Assembly (NCBI RefSeq): GCF_011694815.1 | Contig: NZ_CP050177.1 | Span: 6,889,501-6,953,500 of the forward strand | DNA length: 64,000 nucleotides | Direction of reading: 5' to 3' | Source of the DNA: Streptomyces liangshanensis | GTDB taxonomy: Bacteria > Actinomycetota > Actinomycetes > Streptomycetales > Streptomycetaceae | Shown here: positions 38,341 to 48,217 of the stretch, one piece after another | How positions within the stretch are numbered: position 1 is the first letter of the stretch | Layout: each line of letters starts with the position of its first letter | Notes under the pieces: model-generated | What the model saw: the letters and a program-made list of their open reading frames with translations, nothing else | Databases searched by the model: none | Told to the model about the DNA's origin: nothing | Program-made: the position numbers and the translations under genes

Positions 38341-39642
38341 GTGATCCCAACGGTGCTGAGCCGGGTCAGGGCGCGCCCGGCGCTGCACGACGCCGTGGTG
38401 GCCCTCGGGACCGCCGTCGTGCTGCTGTCGATCACCCTCAGCGTCGCGCTCAGGGCGTCGGACTCCGCCATCGCCGTACCGGCCGGCCTGGTGGTGCTGA
38501 CCTGCCTGCCGCTGCTCGTCGGCAGCCGCTGGCCGGTGCCCGTCGTGCTGGCGACCGCCGTCCTCGACGTCACCCGGCTGTTCCTGATCGAGCCGGACTT
38601 CCAGAAGACCTACCCCACCGCGACCGTGATCGCGCTGTACGTGATGGCCGCGCACACCGGCCGCCGTACCGCGTGGCGGTTCGCGGGGGCGGTCGTCCTC
38701 TCGCTGACCGCCGTCGCGCTGATCGCCCGGCCCGGGGTGGACAACCTGCCGATGAACCTCGGTGTGCTGCCCTGGACCTGCCTGCCCGTCGCGATCAGCG
38801 ACGGCGTCCGCAGCCGCCGGGAGGTCCTGGCGGCCGCGACGGAGCGGGCCGAGCGCGCCGAGCGGACCCGCGAGGACGTCGCGCTGCGCCGGGTGACGGA
38901 GGAGCGGGTACGGATCGCCCGCGAGCTGCACGACGTCGTCGCCCACCACATCACCCTGGTCAACGCCCAGGCCGGGGTGGCCCACCACCTGATGCGCACC
39001 GACCCGGAGCACGCGTACGTGGCACTCGAACGGATCCGGGACACCAGCCGGTCGGCCCTGGACGAACTGCGCGCCACCGTCGGCCTGCTGCGCCAGCCCG
39101 GCGAGGCGCCCTCCACCCAGCCCGCGCCGGGCCTGGCCGACCTGGACGACCTGCTGGAGCGGTTCCGCCACTCCGGGCTCGCGGTGGACCTGGTGACCAC
39201 AGGGGAGCCGGGCGCCCTGTCGGCGACCGCCGACCTCACGGCGTACCGGATCATCCAGGAGGCCCTGACCAACACCCACAAGCACGCCGGCCGGGCCCGC
39301 GCCCGGGTGTGCCTCGATTACGCGGCCGCCCAGGTGCGGATCACCGTCGAGGACGACGGACGGGACGCCGGTACGGGAGCGGGCATCGGCTACGGCCTCA
39401 TCGGGATGCACGAGCGCGCCCGGACGGCGGGCGGCACCCTGACGGCCGGGGCGCGGCCCGCCCCCGAGACGGGCTTCCGGGTGGTGGGCGAACTGCCGCT
39501 GAGCCCCGTGTCCTCCCCGGCGCCGCCCGTCGGCCCGGTCGACGACCCCGCGGAGGCCCCCGCCCCCGGCGGCCGGATCCCGGCCCCCGCCGACGCCTGC
39601 TCGATCATCGGCGTACGCCTCATCGGGGGCGGGCGGGCATGA
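38341..39642 (+). CDS. Sensor histidine kinase (NarL/DesK type)
   Basis: 433 aa, GTG with AAGGAGGA upstream. Four or five N-terminal membrane segments (to about residue 150) with no large sensor domain, HisKA_3 dimer domain with RIARELHDVVAHH (phospho-His), and HATPase with EALTNTHKHAG and a G-box. A Pro/Ala-rich tail of about 45 residues follows. It shares ATGA with the response-regulator gene. Confidence 0.93.
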   Translation: MIPTVLSRVRARPALHDAVVALGTAVVLLSITLSVALRASDSAIAVPAGLVVLTCLPLLVGSRWPVPVVLATAVLDVTRLFLIEPDFQKTYPTATVIALYVMAAHTGRRTAWRFAGAVVLSLTAVALIARPGVDNLPMNLGVLPWTCLPVAISDGVRSRREVLAAATERAERAERTREDVALRRVTEERVRIARELHDVVAHHITLVNAQAGVAHHLMRTDPEHAYVALERIRDTSRSALDELRATVGLLRQPGEAPSTQPAPGLADLDDLLERFRHSGLAVDLVTTGEPGALSATADLTAYRIIQEALTNTHKHAGRARARVCLDYAAAQVRITVEDDGRDAGTGAGIGYGLIGMHERARTAGGTLTAGARPAPETGFRVVGELPLSPVSSPAPPVGPVDDPAEAPAPGGRIPAPADACSIIGVRLIGGGRA

Positions 39643-40310
39643 CGATCAGAGTGCTGCTCGCCGACGACCAGGCCCTGCTGCGGGGTACGTTCCGGCTGCT
39701 CATCGACTCCGAGCCGGACATGGAGGTCGTCGCCGAGGCGTCGGACGGGCGTGAGGCGGTCGCGCTGGCCCTCAGCAGCCAGGCCGAGGTCGTCCTGATG
39801 GACATCCGCATGCCCGGCATGAACGGCCTCGACGCGACCCGGCTGATCATGGCGGACGAGGACCTGGCCGGGGTCCGGGTGCTGATCCTGACCACCTTCG
39901 AGAACGACGAGTACGTGGCGGAGGCGCTGCGCGCCGGGGCCAGCGGCTTCCTCGGCAAGGGCATCAACCCCGAGGAACTGCTCGACGCGATCCGGGTGAT
40001 CGCGACGGGCGACATGCTCCTGTCGCCCGCCGCCACGAAGAGCGTCATCTCCCGCTTCCTCGCCCAGACCGAGCGGCCGAACCCGGACGCGGCGGAGCGG
40101 CTGGCCGGTCTGACGCCGCGCGAACGGGAAGTGGTCACGTGGGTCGGGCGGGGGCTGTCCAACCAGGACATCGCCACCCAGCTGTACGTGAGCCCGGTCA
40201 CAGTGAAGACCCATGTCAACCGGGCGATGGCCAAGCTCGGGGCCCGGGACCGCGCGCAGGTGGTGATCCTGGCGTACGAGTCCGGCATCGTGCAGCCGGG
40301 CTCGGCCTGA
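39639..40310 (+). CDS. LuxR/NarL-type response regulator
   Basis: 223 aa. Receiver with LLADDQ at the N-terminus, phospho-Asp in VVLMDIRMPGMNG, and the conserved Lys in FLGKG. C-terminal LuxR helix-turn-helix (LTPREREVVTWVGRGLSNQDIATQL). ATGA overlap with the kinase gene shows they are a pair, likely regulating the MMPL gene. Confidence 0.95.
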   Translation: MTIRVLLADDQALLRGTFRLLIDSEPDMEVVAEASDGREAVALALSSQAEVVLMDIRMPGMNGLDATRLIMADEDLAGVRVLILTTFENDEYVAEALRAGASGFLGKGINPEELLDAIRVIATGDMLLSPAATKSVISRFLAQTERPNPDAAERLAGLTPREREVVTWVGRGLSNQDIATQLYVSPVTVKTHVNRAMAKLGARDRAQVVILAYESGIVQPGSA

Positions 40311-40487
40311 CCGGACCGGCCGATTCTTGCCCTCGCGCAACAGTTGTCCGCCGGAGGCCTGGACCTTCGGCGTGATGCACGTACAGTTGGACGAGGTCAA
40401 AATCCGGACAATGGCTGATCAAAGGCCTGTCACCGGGACCGACCCGCGACCGACCCCGACCCACCCGCTCCCGCTTGAGGCCCCCCT

Positions 40488-41669
40488 TTGAGAGAACGGA
40501 CACCCTCCACCGCCACCCGTGCCCGCCCGGGGCCCGTGGCGCGCTGGTCCGGAGGCACGGCGGGGAAGGCGTTCCTGCTCCGGCTGCTGTGGCAGGCGCC
40601 CTCGGTACTGCCGCTCGCGGTGCTGTGCGTCGTGACCGTGGTCGGATTCCTGGTGCCGGGAGACATCCACCTCGCGTCGCTGCTGGTCGCCGTACCGGCG
40701 CTGACCGCCGGGCTGATGGGCCCCCGGTTCACCGCCCTCATCACCGGCCTGGCGTGTATATCGGCCGCCGCGCTCGACATCCGCGACGGCCTCATGGACT
40801 CCCCGATCCTGCCCATCCACCTGATCGACCTCCTGGTGGTCTGCGGACTGGTCGTGCTCTTCTGGCGCCTTCGGGACATGGACTTCAAGGCGCTGGTCCA
40901 GGCGAGATCCGTCTCGGACGCCGCCCAGCGCGCGGTCCTGCGCCCCTTGCCACGCCGGATCGGGCGGCTGCGGATCGCCTCGGTGTACCGCTCGGCCGCG
41001 GCCCAGGCGCAGATCGGCGGCGACCTGTACGCCGCCGAGCGGACCCCGGGCGCCGTCCGCCTGATCATCGGGGACGTACGGGGCAAGGGCCTCCCCGCGG
41101 TCGACGACGCGGCGGCCGTGCTGGGGGCCTTCCGGGAGGCCGCCCACCGTGACGCCACCCTGCCGGACCTGGTGGCCTCGCTGGAAGGAAGCGTCGGGCG
41201 GCACCTGCGCGAGGTCGGCAAGACCGACCGGGACAGCGGTGAGCGGTTCATCACCGCCCTGGTCCTGGAGATCCCCGACGACGCCCCCGTGGTCCGGATG
41301 ATCAGCTGCGGCCATCCGCCGCCCCTGCGCTCCCACCACGGCGTCACGACGGTGCTGCGCTCGCCGCACCCCGCGCCGCCGCTCGGGCTGGCGCAGGGCG
41401 TCGACGACTACCAGCTGGACACCTTCCCGCTGGAATCCGGCGACACCCTGCTCCTGCACACCGACGGCCTGCTGGAGGCCCGGGACGGCACCGGCGCGTT
41501 CTACCCCGCCCAGGAACGCTTCGACGCGCTGCTCTGGTGCGACCCCGACGAGCTGCTCCAGCGCCTGCTGAAGGACCTGCTGGAACACGTCGAGGGACGG
41601 CTGGAGGACGACGTGGCGCTGGTCGCCCTGGAGCGGCTGCGCGAGCAGCCGGAGCTGCCGACGGCCTGA
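40488..41669 (+). CDS. Membrane-bound SpoIIE/PP2C-family protein phosphatase
   Basis: 393 aa from TTG 40488, with TTGAGG upstream; no better start is in frame. Three or four N-terminal membrane segments (to about residue 130), then a PP2C-like domain: IGGDLYAAERTPGAVRLIIGDVRGKG with metal-binding Asp/Gly, SCGHPPPL, and LLLHTDGLLEARD. Such enzymes dephosphorylate STAS anti-anti-sigma factors. No target gene lies next to it. TTGTCCG (40344-40350) and CGGACAA (40405-40411) form an imperfectly spaced inverted repeat upstream. Confidence 0.9.
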   Translation: MRERTPSTATRARPGPVARWSGGTAGKAFLLRLLWQAPSVLPLAVLCVVTVVGFLVPGDIHLASLLVAVPALTAGLMGPRFTALITGLACISAAALDIRDGLMDSPILPIHLIDLLVVCGLVVLFWRLRDMDFKALVQARSVSDAAQRAVLRPLPRRIGRLRIASVYRSAAAQAQIGGDLYAAERTPGAVRLIIGDVRGKGLPAVDDAAAVLGAFREAAHRDATLPDLVASLEGSVGRHLREVGKTDRDSGERFITALVLEIPDDAPVVRMISCGHPPPLRSHHGVTTVLRSPHPAPPLGLAQGVDDYQLDTFPLESGDTLLLHTDGLLEARDGTGAFYPAQERFDALLWCDPDELLQRLLKDLLEHVEGRLEDDVALVALERLREQPELPTA

Positions 41670-41718
41670 GGCCGACCGGCTGGCGCCGTCCGGCCCCCGC
41701 ACGCACTCCCTCAGGCCC

Positions 41719-43116
41719 TCAGGCCGCGCCGCTCGCCGCCGGGGCGGCGGCCTCGGCGGTCTCCGGGGGCAGGGCGCCTGCGCCGGCGCCGGTCCTGCTC
41801 CTGCGCTCCGCGAGCAGCGCCTCGTGGATCTCGCCCGCCCGTACCGCCGTGTTCGACAGCAGCGTCGACGTGATCCCGTGCGTGTGTTCCGTACCGCCCT
41901 GGAGATAGATCCCCGAGGTCACGTTCGCGGCCGTCACCACCCGGTGGTCGCGGTCCACGAGCAGCGCGTCCTCGTCGTCGCGCAGGCACAGCTTGCCCAC
42001 CCCGCCCAGCCGCTCGCCGAGGTCCTGCGGCCGGTATCCGGTGCCGTGGACGAGGACGTCCGCGGTGAGGACCTCCCGCTCGCCGGTCGGCAGGTACTCC
42101 ACCGTGATGTCCAGCCGGTCCCCGCGCGGTTCGACCTCGCGGATGCGCGACACGTTCAGCATGCGCAGCCGCTCCCGGCCCTGGACCTTCTCCTGGTACA
42201 TGGTCCGGGACAGGGCCTCGATCAGGTCCATGTCCACCACCGAGTAGTTGGTGCCCCGGTGGTAGTCGAAGAGCGACTGCTTCACGCCGCGCGGCGCGTT
42301 GTAGTAGATGTCGACGGCCTCCGGGTCGAAGATCCGGTTGGCGAAGGGGCTGTCGTCGGCGGGTGTGTAGCCGTACTTGGAGAAGACCGAGCAGACCTCG
42401 GCCTCCGGGAAGCTGCGGTGCAGGTAGTCGACCGCCTCCGCGGCGCTCTGCCCGGCGCCCAGCACCACGACCCGGCGCACCTCCTTGCCGCTGCCCGCCA
42501 ACTCCGCGACGCGGGGCATGAGCTGGCTGTTGTGCCAGACCTGGTCCGACAGGACGGTCCCGGGCGGCAGGTGGGGCTCCAGGCCCGTGGCGACGACGAG
42601 GTTGCGCGCCCGGCGCACGATCCGGGCCTCCGGGTCCCGGGGGTCGCGGCTGGTCACGTCGAACCAGCGGACCTCGCCGTCCACCGTCACCGGGTCGACG
42701 GAGACGACCTCGGAGCCGTACGTGACGAGGCCGCCGACGCGGGCGGCGGCCCACTCGAAGTAGTCGTGGAACTCGATGCGGAGGGGGAACAGCGTCTTCT
42801 GGTTGAGGAAGTCGACCAGCCTGCCCTGCTCGCGCAGGTACGACAGGAAGCTGAAGCCGCTCGTCGGGTCCCGCATCGTGACCAGGTCCTTGAGAAAGGA
42901 GACCTGCATCGTGGCATCGTCGATGAGCATGCCCCGGTGCCAGCCGAACCGCGGTTGCTTCTCCAGGAACCCGGCCCGTATCCGTTCGTCGTCGGGAACT
43001 CGTGCGTTGTGTTCCTGGATCGCTATCGCGAGCGCCAGGTTCGACGGCCCGAAGCCGATGCCGATCACGTCATGGATGTCCTGGACCGAGCCCGGCTCAC
43101 TGTGCAGTGGGTTCAC
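41719..43116 (-). CDS. L-ornithine N5-monooxygenase (siderophore)
   Basis: 465 aa, GTG 43116 with GGGAGG ten bases upstream. It makes N5-hydroxyornithine, the hydroxamate precursor, using FAD, NADPH and O2. Motifs: FAD site GIGFGPSNLALAIA, FLEKQPRFGWH, SFLKDLVTMRDPTS with the substrate block, NADPH site VVLGAGQSAAEAVDYL, and the terminal D-x-x-x-xATGY-type segment (HGTGYRPQDL). Orthologue role to CchB of coelichelin. It diverges from the formyltransferase gene across a shared iron box. Confidence 0.93.
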   Translation of the reverse strand: MNPLHSEPGSVQDIHDVIGIGFGPSNLALAIAIQEHNARVPDDERIRAGFLEKQPRFGWHRGMLIDDATMQVSFLKDLVTMRDPTSGFSFLSYLREQGRLVDFLNQKTLFPLRIEFHDYFEWAAARVGGLVTYGSEVVSVDPVTVDGEVRWFDVTSRDPRDPEARIVRRARNLVVATGLEPHLPPGTVLSDQVWHNSQLMPRVAELAGSGKEVRRVVVLGAGQSAAEAVDYLHRSFPEAEVCSVFSKYGYTPADDSPFANRIFDPEAVDIYYNAPRGVKQSLFDYHRGTNYSVVDMDLIEALSRTMYQEKVQGRERLRMLNVSRIREVEPRGDRLDITVEYLPTGEREVLTADVLVHGTGYRPQDLGERLGGVGKLCLRDDEDALLVDRDHRVVTAANVTSGIYLQGGTEHTHGITSTLLSNTAVRAGEIHEALLAERRSRTGAGAGALPPETAEAAAPAASGAA

Positions 43117-43151
43117 CGCGTCATCGCCTCCCTAAGCAGGCACATGTTAGA

Positions 43152-43170
43152 TAAGGTTAGCCTTACCTTG
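43152..43170. promoter_or_regulatory. Iron box 1 (DmdR/IdeR type)
   Basis: TAAGGTTAGCCTTACCTTG, close to the 19-bp TTAGGTTAGGCTAACCTAA consensus, in the 76-bp gap between the hydroxylase and formyltransferase starts. Under iron-replete conditions DmdR1 should block both divergent genes. Confidence 0.85.
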
Positions 43171-43192
43171 CAACGTCTGAGGAGGATTCACC

Positions 43193-44140
43193 ATGCGGGT
43201 CGTCATGTTCGGCTACCAGACCTGGGGTCATCGCACGCTCCAAGCGCTGCTCGACTCCACTCACGAAGTGGTCCTGGTGGTGACCCACCCCAAGAGCGAG
43301 CACGTGTACGAGAAGATCTGGGACGACTCGGTGGCCGAACTCGCCGAGAAGCACGGCGTACCGGTGCTGCTGCGCAACCGCCCCGACGACGAGGAGTTGC
43401 TCCGGGCGCTGCGCGACGCCGCGCCGGACATCATCGTCGCCAACAACTGGCGTACGTGGCTGCCGCCGGAGATCTTCGACCTGCCGCCGCACGGCACGCT
43501 CAACGTCCATGACTCGCTGCTGCCTTCGTACGCGGGGTTCTCGCCGCTGATCTGGGCGCTGATCAACGGCGAGCGGGAGGTGGGCGTCACCGCGCACCGC
43601 ATGGACGGCGAACTGGACGCCGGGGACGTCGTGTTCCAGCGTTCCGTCCCGGTCGGGCCGACCGACACGGCCACCGACCTCTTCCACCGGACCGTCGACC
43701 TCATCGGGCCGATCGTGCGGGACTCCCTCGACCGGATCGAGGCGGGCACCGCGGAGTGGGTCCCGCAGGACCGGAGCCGGGCCAGCTTCTTCCACAAGCG
43801 GTCCCTGGAGGACAGCCGGATCGACTGGACGTGGCCGGCCGAGGACCTGGAGCGGCTGGTGCGGGCCCAGTCGGACCCGTACCCCAACGCCTTCACGTAC
43901 CACCGGGGGGAGCGCATACGCATCGTCTCGGCGGCGCTCTCCGAGGCCAACTACGGGGGCACGCCGGGCCGCGTCTTCATCCGTGAGGGCGACGGCGTGG
44001 TCATCGTGGCGGGCACGGAGGCGCGCTTCGGGCGGAGCAAGGGCCTGCTGGTCAAGCGGGTACGGACGGAGGACGGCGTGGAGCACGCCGCCACGGACCA
44101 CTTCCGGACCATGGGCGGCTACCTGACCGCCCGTCCGTGA
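43193..44140 (+). CDS. N5-hydroxyornithine formyltransferase (Fmt-like)
   Basis: 315 aa. Formyltransferase fold with [20 protein letters not shown] and the Asn-His-Asp triad (Asn in VANNWRT, His in NVHDSLLP, Asp in GELDAGDVV), plus an Fmt C-terminal domain. In a hydroxamate cluster it should formylate N5-hydroxyornithine from 10-formyl-THF, as CchA does. ATG 43193 has GGAGGA upstream. Its stop overlaps the argB-like start (GTGA). Confidence 0.9.
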   Translation: MRVVMFGYQTWGHRTLQALLDSTHEVVLVVTHPKSEHVYEKIWDDSVAELAEKHGVPVLLRNRPDDEELLRALRDAAPDIIVANNWRTWLPPEIFDLPPHGTLNVHDSLLPSYAGFSPLIWALINGEREVGVTAHRMDGELDAGDVVFQRSVPVGPTDTATDLFHRTVDLIGPIVRDSLDRIEAGTAEWVPQDRSRASFFHKRSLEDSRIDWTWPAEDLERLVRAQSDPYPNAFTYHRGERIRIVSAALSEANYGGTPGRVFIREGDGVVIVAGTEARFGRSKGLLVKRVRTEDGVEHAATDHFRTMGGYLTARP

Positions 44141-45018
44141 GCGGCCTCCTCGCGCCGGCCGGCCCCGCCGCCGGGGCCCTGGAGCGCTTGCGCGGCCGGA
44201 TCGTCGTCGTCAAGTTCGGCGGGAACGCGATGGTGGACGACTCGCTCAAGCGCGCGTTCGCCCAGGACGTCGCCGAGCTGCGCGCGGCCGGGGTGAAGCC
44301 CGTCGTCGTGCACGGCGGGGGCCCGCAGATCAGCGCCCAACTCGCCCGGCACGGGCTGGAGTCCCGCTTCGAGGCGGGGCTGCGCGTGACGACGCCGGAG
44401 GCGATGGACGTCGTACGGATGGTGCTGTCGGGCAAGGTCCAGCGCGAGTTGGTCGGACTGCTCAACGCGCACGGTCCGTACGCGGTCGGCCTCACCGGCG
44501 AGGACGCGCACACCCTGACGGCGGAGAAGCACTACGCGCGGGTGGCGGGGGAGCCGGTCGACATCGGCATGGTGGGGACCATCACCAAGGTCGACGCGGC
44601 GGCCGTACGGGTCCTGCTGGACCACGGCCACATCCCGGTCGTCTCACCGGTCGCGCGCGGCGAGGCGGGCGAGATCTACAACGTCAACGCCGACACGGCG
44701 GCGGGCGCGATCGCGGCGGCGCTGGAGGCGGAGGCCCTGGTCGTCCTCACGGACGTGCCGGGCCTGTACGCGCACTGGCCGCACAGCGACCGCGTCGTGG
44801 ACCGGCTCACGGCGGGCGACCTGGACCTCCTGCTGCCCGGCCTGGACGGCGGGATGCTCCCGAAGATGGAGGCGTGCCGCGAGGCGGTACGCGCGGGAGT
44901 GCCCTCCGCCCAGGTCCTGGACGGCCGCGTCCCCCACGCCCTGCGGACGGCCCTGCTGACGCCGGGGGCGTCGGGCACGACGGTCCTGCCGGACACGGCG
45001 GGGGAAGCGCGCGCGTAG
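44137..45018 (+). CDS. argB: Acetylglutamate kinase paralogue in siderophore cluster
   Basis: 293 aa amino acid kinase. Motifs: [12 protein letters not shown] at residues 24-35, [17 protein letters not shown], and [15 protein letters not shown]. ArgB phosphorylates N-acetylglutamate in the ornithine/arginine pathway. Its GTG overlaps the formyltransferase stop (GTGA), so it is made with it and under the same iron box. Likely it raises ornithine supply when iron is low. Its normal arg-operon copy should be elsewhere. Confidence 0.9.
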   Translation: MSGLLAPAGPAAGALERLRGRIVVVKFGGNAMVDDSLKRAFAQDVAELRAAGVKPVVVHGGGPQISAQLARHGLESRFEAGLRVTTPEAMDVVRMVLSGKVQRELVGLLNAHGPYAVGLTGEDAHTLTAEKHYARVAGEPVDIGMVGTITKVDAAAVRVLLDHGHIPVVSPVARGEAGEIYNVNADTAAGAIAAALEAEALVVLTDVPGLYAHWPHSDRVVDRLTAGDLDLLLPGLDGGMLPKMEACREAVRAGVPSAQVLDGRVPHALRTALLTPGASGTTVLPDTAGEARA

Positions 45019-45034
45019 CAGCCCGGACGAACCG

Positions 45035-45063
45035 CCGGACGGGCCCCATCCGGGTCCGTCCGG
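45035..45063. terminator. Bidirectional hairpin after argB-like gene
   Basis: CCGGACGG (45035-45042) pairs with CCGTCCGG (45056-45063), with further G-C pairing inside, in the 90-bp convergent gap before the ABC ATPase end. Confidence 0.65.
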
Positions 45064-45108
45064 TGTTCTGGGTGGCCCGCCCAACTCGCCCTGTTCGGAG
45101 CTTCGTTC

Positions 45109-45981
45109 TTACGGCAAGGCGGGTTCGTGGTGGCGGCTCATGGGGATGACCATGGGGGTGCCGCTGACCGGGTCCCGAGTGATCCGGCAGCGCAGGCCGA
45201 AGACCTCCTCCACCGTCCGCGCGGTGATGACCTCGGCCGGGGGACCCTCGGCCACGATCGCGCCGGACTTCATGGCGATGACGTGGTCCGCGTACCGGCA
45301 GGCCTGGTTGAGGTCGTGGAGGACCATCACGACCGTGCGGTTCTCGTGCCGGTTGAGGTCCGTGATCAGGTCCAGGACGTCGATCTGGTGCGCCAGGTCG
45401 AGGTACGTCGTCGGCTCGTCCAGGAGCAGTACGGGGGTGCCCTGCGCCACCGCCATGGCGATCCAGGCCCGTTGGCGCTGGCCGCCGGACAGTTCGTCGA
45501 CCGGGCGGTCCGCCAGGTCCGTCATCGCGGTCGCCCGCAGCGCGTCGTGCACGGCCTGCTCGTCGCCCTTGGACCACTGCCGCCACCACGTCTGGTGCGG
45601 TGAACGGCCCCGCCCCACCAGGTCGATGACCGTCAGGCCCTCCGGTGCCACCGGGCCCTGGGGCAGGATGCCGAGCCGCTGGGCCAACTCCCGCGTCGGG
45701 ATGGAGTGCAGGGAACGCCCGTCGAGCCGGACCGTGCCCTCGCGCGGGGACAGCAGCCGGGCCAGCGCCCGCAACAGGGTCGACTTGCCGCAGGCGTTGG
45801 CCCCGACGATCGCCGTCACCCGGCCGGGCGGGATCGCCACGTCCAGGTGCTCGGCCACGACCCGGTTGTCGTAGGCGAGCCGTACCCCTTCGGCCCGCAG
45901 GTCGGGACCGGATCCGGAGGCGGTGTCGGCAGGTGTGGCCGTCCGGCCGGTGCCGGGCGCGGATTTCGATGGCGATGTCAT
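45109..45981 (-). CDS. Ferric-siderophore ABC transporter ATP-binding protein
   Basis: 290 aa FecE/FhuC-like ATPase: Walker A GANACGKST, signature LSGGQRQRAW, Walker B VLLLDEPTTYLD. It drives uptake of the ferric siderophore with the two permeases upstream. The ATG is 4 bp after the permease stop, with the AGGAGG in the permease's last codons. Last gene of the leftward importer operon. Confidence 0.94.
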   Translation of the reverse strand: MTSPSKSAPGTGRTATPADTASGSGPDLRAEGVRLAYDNRVVAEHLDVAIPPGRVTAIVGANACGKSTLLRALARLLSPREGTVRLDGRSLHSIPTRELAQRLGILPQGPVAPEGLTVIDLVGRGRSPHQTWWRQWSKGDEQAVHDALRATAMTDLADRPVDELSGGQRQRAWIAMAVAQGTPVLLLDEPTTYLDLAHQIDVLDLITDLNRHENRTVVMVLHDLNQACRYADHVIAMKSGAIVAEGPPAEVITARTVEEVFGLRCRITRDPVSGTPMVIPMSRHHEPALP

Positions 45982-45985
45982 GGGT

Positions 45986-47095
45986 TCAGCCTCCTGAGCC
46001 GACGCGATTGGCGCGGACGAGCAGCCAGAGCAGCACCGGCGCGCCGAGCACCCCGGTCACCACGCCGACGGGAAGTTCCGTATCGGGGATCAGCTCCCGC
46101 GCGGCCAGGTCCGCGGCCAGCACCATCAGCGCGCCGGTGAGACCGGCGGCCACCGGCGGGGGCCAGGCGGTCCGGGCGAGCCGCTGCGCGACCTGCGGCG
46201 CGGCCAGCGCCACGAACGCGACCGGTCCCGCCGCCGCCGTACCGAACGCCACCAGCCCGACCCCGGTGAGCAGGGTCACCAGCCGCACGGCCTGCACCGA
46301 GGTGCCCAGGCCGTGGGCCACGTCGTCGCCCAGTTGCAGGGTGCGCAGCCGGCGGCCGAGCAGCAGCGAGACCGGGACGAGCACGGCCATCGCGACCGCG
46401 AGCGGCCGGACCTCGTTCCAGCCGCGGCCGTTGAGGTTCCCGACGAGCCAGCCGAGCGAGGCCTGGGCCTGGAACTGCCCGCCGTGGGCCATCAGATAGT
46501 CCGTGACGCTCGTGCAGATCCAGGAGACGCCGATCCCGACGAGCACGATCCGGTAGCCGGTGGTCCCGCGCTTCCAGGCCAGCACGTACACGATCAGGGC
46601 GGCGGCCAACGCGCCCGCCAGGCCCAGCGATTGGGTGCTCAGCCCCGCGTCCCAGCCGAGGACGAGCCCGGCGACGACCGCCGCGCCCGCGCCCTGGGTG
46701 ATCCCGATCATGTCGGGGCTGGCGAGCGGGTTGAGCGTCATGGTCTGGAAGAGGGCGCCGGAGATCCCGAAGGCGATCCCGACGAGCAGCCCGGTGGTCG
46801 CGCGGGGCAGGCGCAACTCCCGGACGATCAGCTGGGTTCCGGGGTCGCCCGTGCCGAGCACGGCCTTCACCACGTCGGACAGCCCGAGGGGGATCTCGCC
46901 CACGGACATGCCCCAGCAGAAGACGACGAAGGTCGCCACGGCGAGGCCGGCGCACACCGCGACCAGCCGGGGCCGCAGCACCCCGGACACGGGCGGGAAG
47001 GCCAGCCGGTACGGGACCCGGCCGGCGGTACGGCGCGGAACCGGCGCGGGCGCGGTGACGGCGGCCGGGGTACGGGTGGGCAGCGGACCGGTCAT
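45986..47095 (-). CDS. FecCD-type siderophore permease (second)
   Basis: 369 aa from ATG 47095, which has GGAG eight bases upstream and lies 2 bp after the preceding permease stop. The open frame further up is noise. About 40 non-conserved residues precede nine or ten membrane segments (VAVCAGLAVATFVVFCWG and on), with LRLPRATTGLLVGIAFGISGALFQTMTLNPLASPDM, the family hallmark. Partner of the next permease. Confidence 0.92.
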   Translation of the reverse strand: MTGPLPTRTPAAVTAPAPVPRRTAGRVPYRLAFPPVSGVLRPRLVAVCAGLAVATFVVFCWGMSVGEIPLGLSDVVKAVLGTGDPGTQLIVRELRLPRATTGLLVGIAFGISGALFQTMTLNPLASPDMIGITQGAGAAVVAGLVLGWDAGLSTQSLGLAGALAAALIVYVLAWKRGTTGYRIVLVGIGVSWICTSVTDYLMAHGGQFQAQASLGWLVGNLNGRGWNEVRPLAVAMAVLVPVSLLLGRRLRTLQLGDDVAHGLGTSVQAVRLVTLLTGVGLVAFGTAAAGPVAFVALAAPQVAQRLARTAWPPPVAAGLTGALMVLAADLAARELIPDTELPVGVVTGVLGAPVLLWLLVRANRVGSGG

Positions 47096-47097
47096 GT

Positions 47098-48123
47098 TCA
47101 CAGCTCCGCGAGTCGTCGTCGGCGGACCATCGCGATGAAGAACGGGCCCCCGATGAAGGCGACCAGGATGCCGGCCTGGATCTCCACCGGGCGCGCGATC
47201 AGGCGTCCGGCGATGTCGGCGAGGAGCAGCAGGCAGGGCGCGAGCACCGCCGACAGCGGCAGCAGCCACCGGTGGTCGGGGCCGATGCCCGCCGCCTGGG
47301 TGAGGATCCGGGCGAGGTGCGGGACGACCAGTCCGACGAAGACCACGGGGCCGATGACCGCCACCGCGCCTCCGGTCAGCAGGGTCACGGCGGCCACGCC
47401 CTGGACGCGTATCAGCCCCAGCCGCAGGCCCAGCGAGGCGGCCACGTCGTCGCCCAGCGCGAGGCTGTTGAGCGCCGGCGCGGAGGCGAGGGCGAGGACG
47501 GCGCCCACCGCGAGGAACGGCAGCACCCGGACGAGCGTGTCGCCGTTCTGGTTGGCGAGCGACCCCGCCTCCCAGAAGCGGAAGCGGTTCAGGGCGTCCG
47601 CGTCGGTGAGGACGATGGCGCTGGTCAGCGAGGACAGCAGCGAGGTGATCGCGACGCCCGCGAGGGCGAGTTTGACCGGGGTCGAGCAGGATCTCCCGAC
47701 CCCGCCCAGCAGATACACCAGGACACTCGCGAACAGCGCCCCGGCGAAGGCGAACCAGATGTAGCCGTAGACCGACCCGAGGCCGAACACCCCGACGGAC
47801 ACCGCGATCGCGAAGGCCGCCCCCGCGCTGACCCCGAGCACGCCGGGGTCGGCCAGCGGATTGCGGGTCAGCGCCTGCATCAGGCAGCCCGACAGGCCGA
47901 GGGCCGCTCCCGCCGCCAGGCCGAGGGCGGTACGGGGGATCCGTACCGACCAGATGACACTGTCGATCCGCGCGCTGGGCGCGTGGCCGAACAGGGTCTC
48001 CACGACCTGGCCGAGCGGAACGCTCAGGGCTCCGAACGCGATCGACAGCAGGCACAGGGTGAGAAGGGCGGCGCCGGGCAGCGCCACGAGGAGCACCGCG
48101 CGAGGGGCTTTCGCCCGGGTCAC
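47098..48123 (-). CDS. FecCD-type siderophore permease (first)
   Basis: 341 aa, about nine membrane segments, family motif VRIPRTALGLAAGAALGLSGCLMQALTRNPLADPG. First gene of the leftward importer operon, directly below iron box 2. No substrate-binding protein is in the window; it may be right of the NRPS. Confidence 0.93.
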   Translation of the reverse strand: MTRAKAPRAVLLVALPGAALLTLCLLSIAFGALSVPLGQVVETLFGHAPSARIDSVIWSVRIPRTALGLAAGAALGLSGCLMQALTRNPLADPGVLGVSAGAAFAIAVSVGVFGLGSVYGYIWFAFAGALFASVLVYLLGGVGRSCSTPVKLALAGVAITSLLSSLTSAIVLTDADALNRFRFWEAGSLANQNGDTLVRVLPFLAVGAVLALASAPALNSLALGDDVAASLGLRLGLIRVQGVAAVTLLTGGAVAVIGPVVFVGLVVPHLARILTQAAGIGPDHRWLLPLSAVLAPCLLLLADIAGRLIARPVEIQAGILVAFIGGPFFIAMVRRRRLAEL

Positions 48124-48147
48124 CGAACTCTCTCCACGTCAACATCC

Positions 48148-48166
48148 TTAGGTTAGGCAGGCCTTA
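48148..48166. promoter_or_regulatory. Iron box 2 (importer promoter)
   Basis: TTAGGTTAGGCAGGCCTTA, nearly the consensus on the left half, 25 bp before the first permease start. It should repress the importer when iron is plentiful. Confidence 0.85.
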
Positions 48167-48217
48167 ACTGTAGTGCAGGGCCCTTGGGCCGCCCGGGGGG
48201 CGGGTGGGTGCTTTTGA

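Noticed and set aside
35274..38573. 1099-codon minus-strand frame through the MMPL gene
   Set aside because: Only its last 193 codons are a gene (the isochorismatase-like one, from ATG 35855); the rest is antisense to the transporter.
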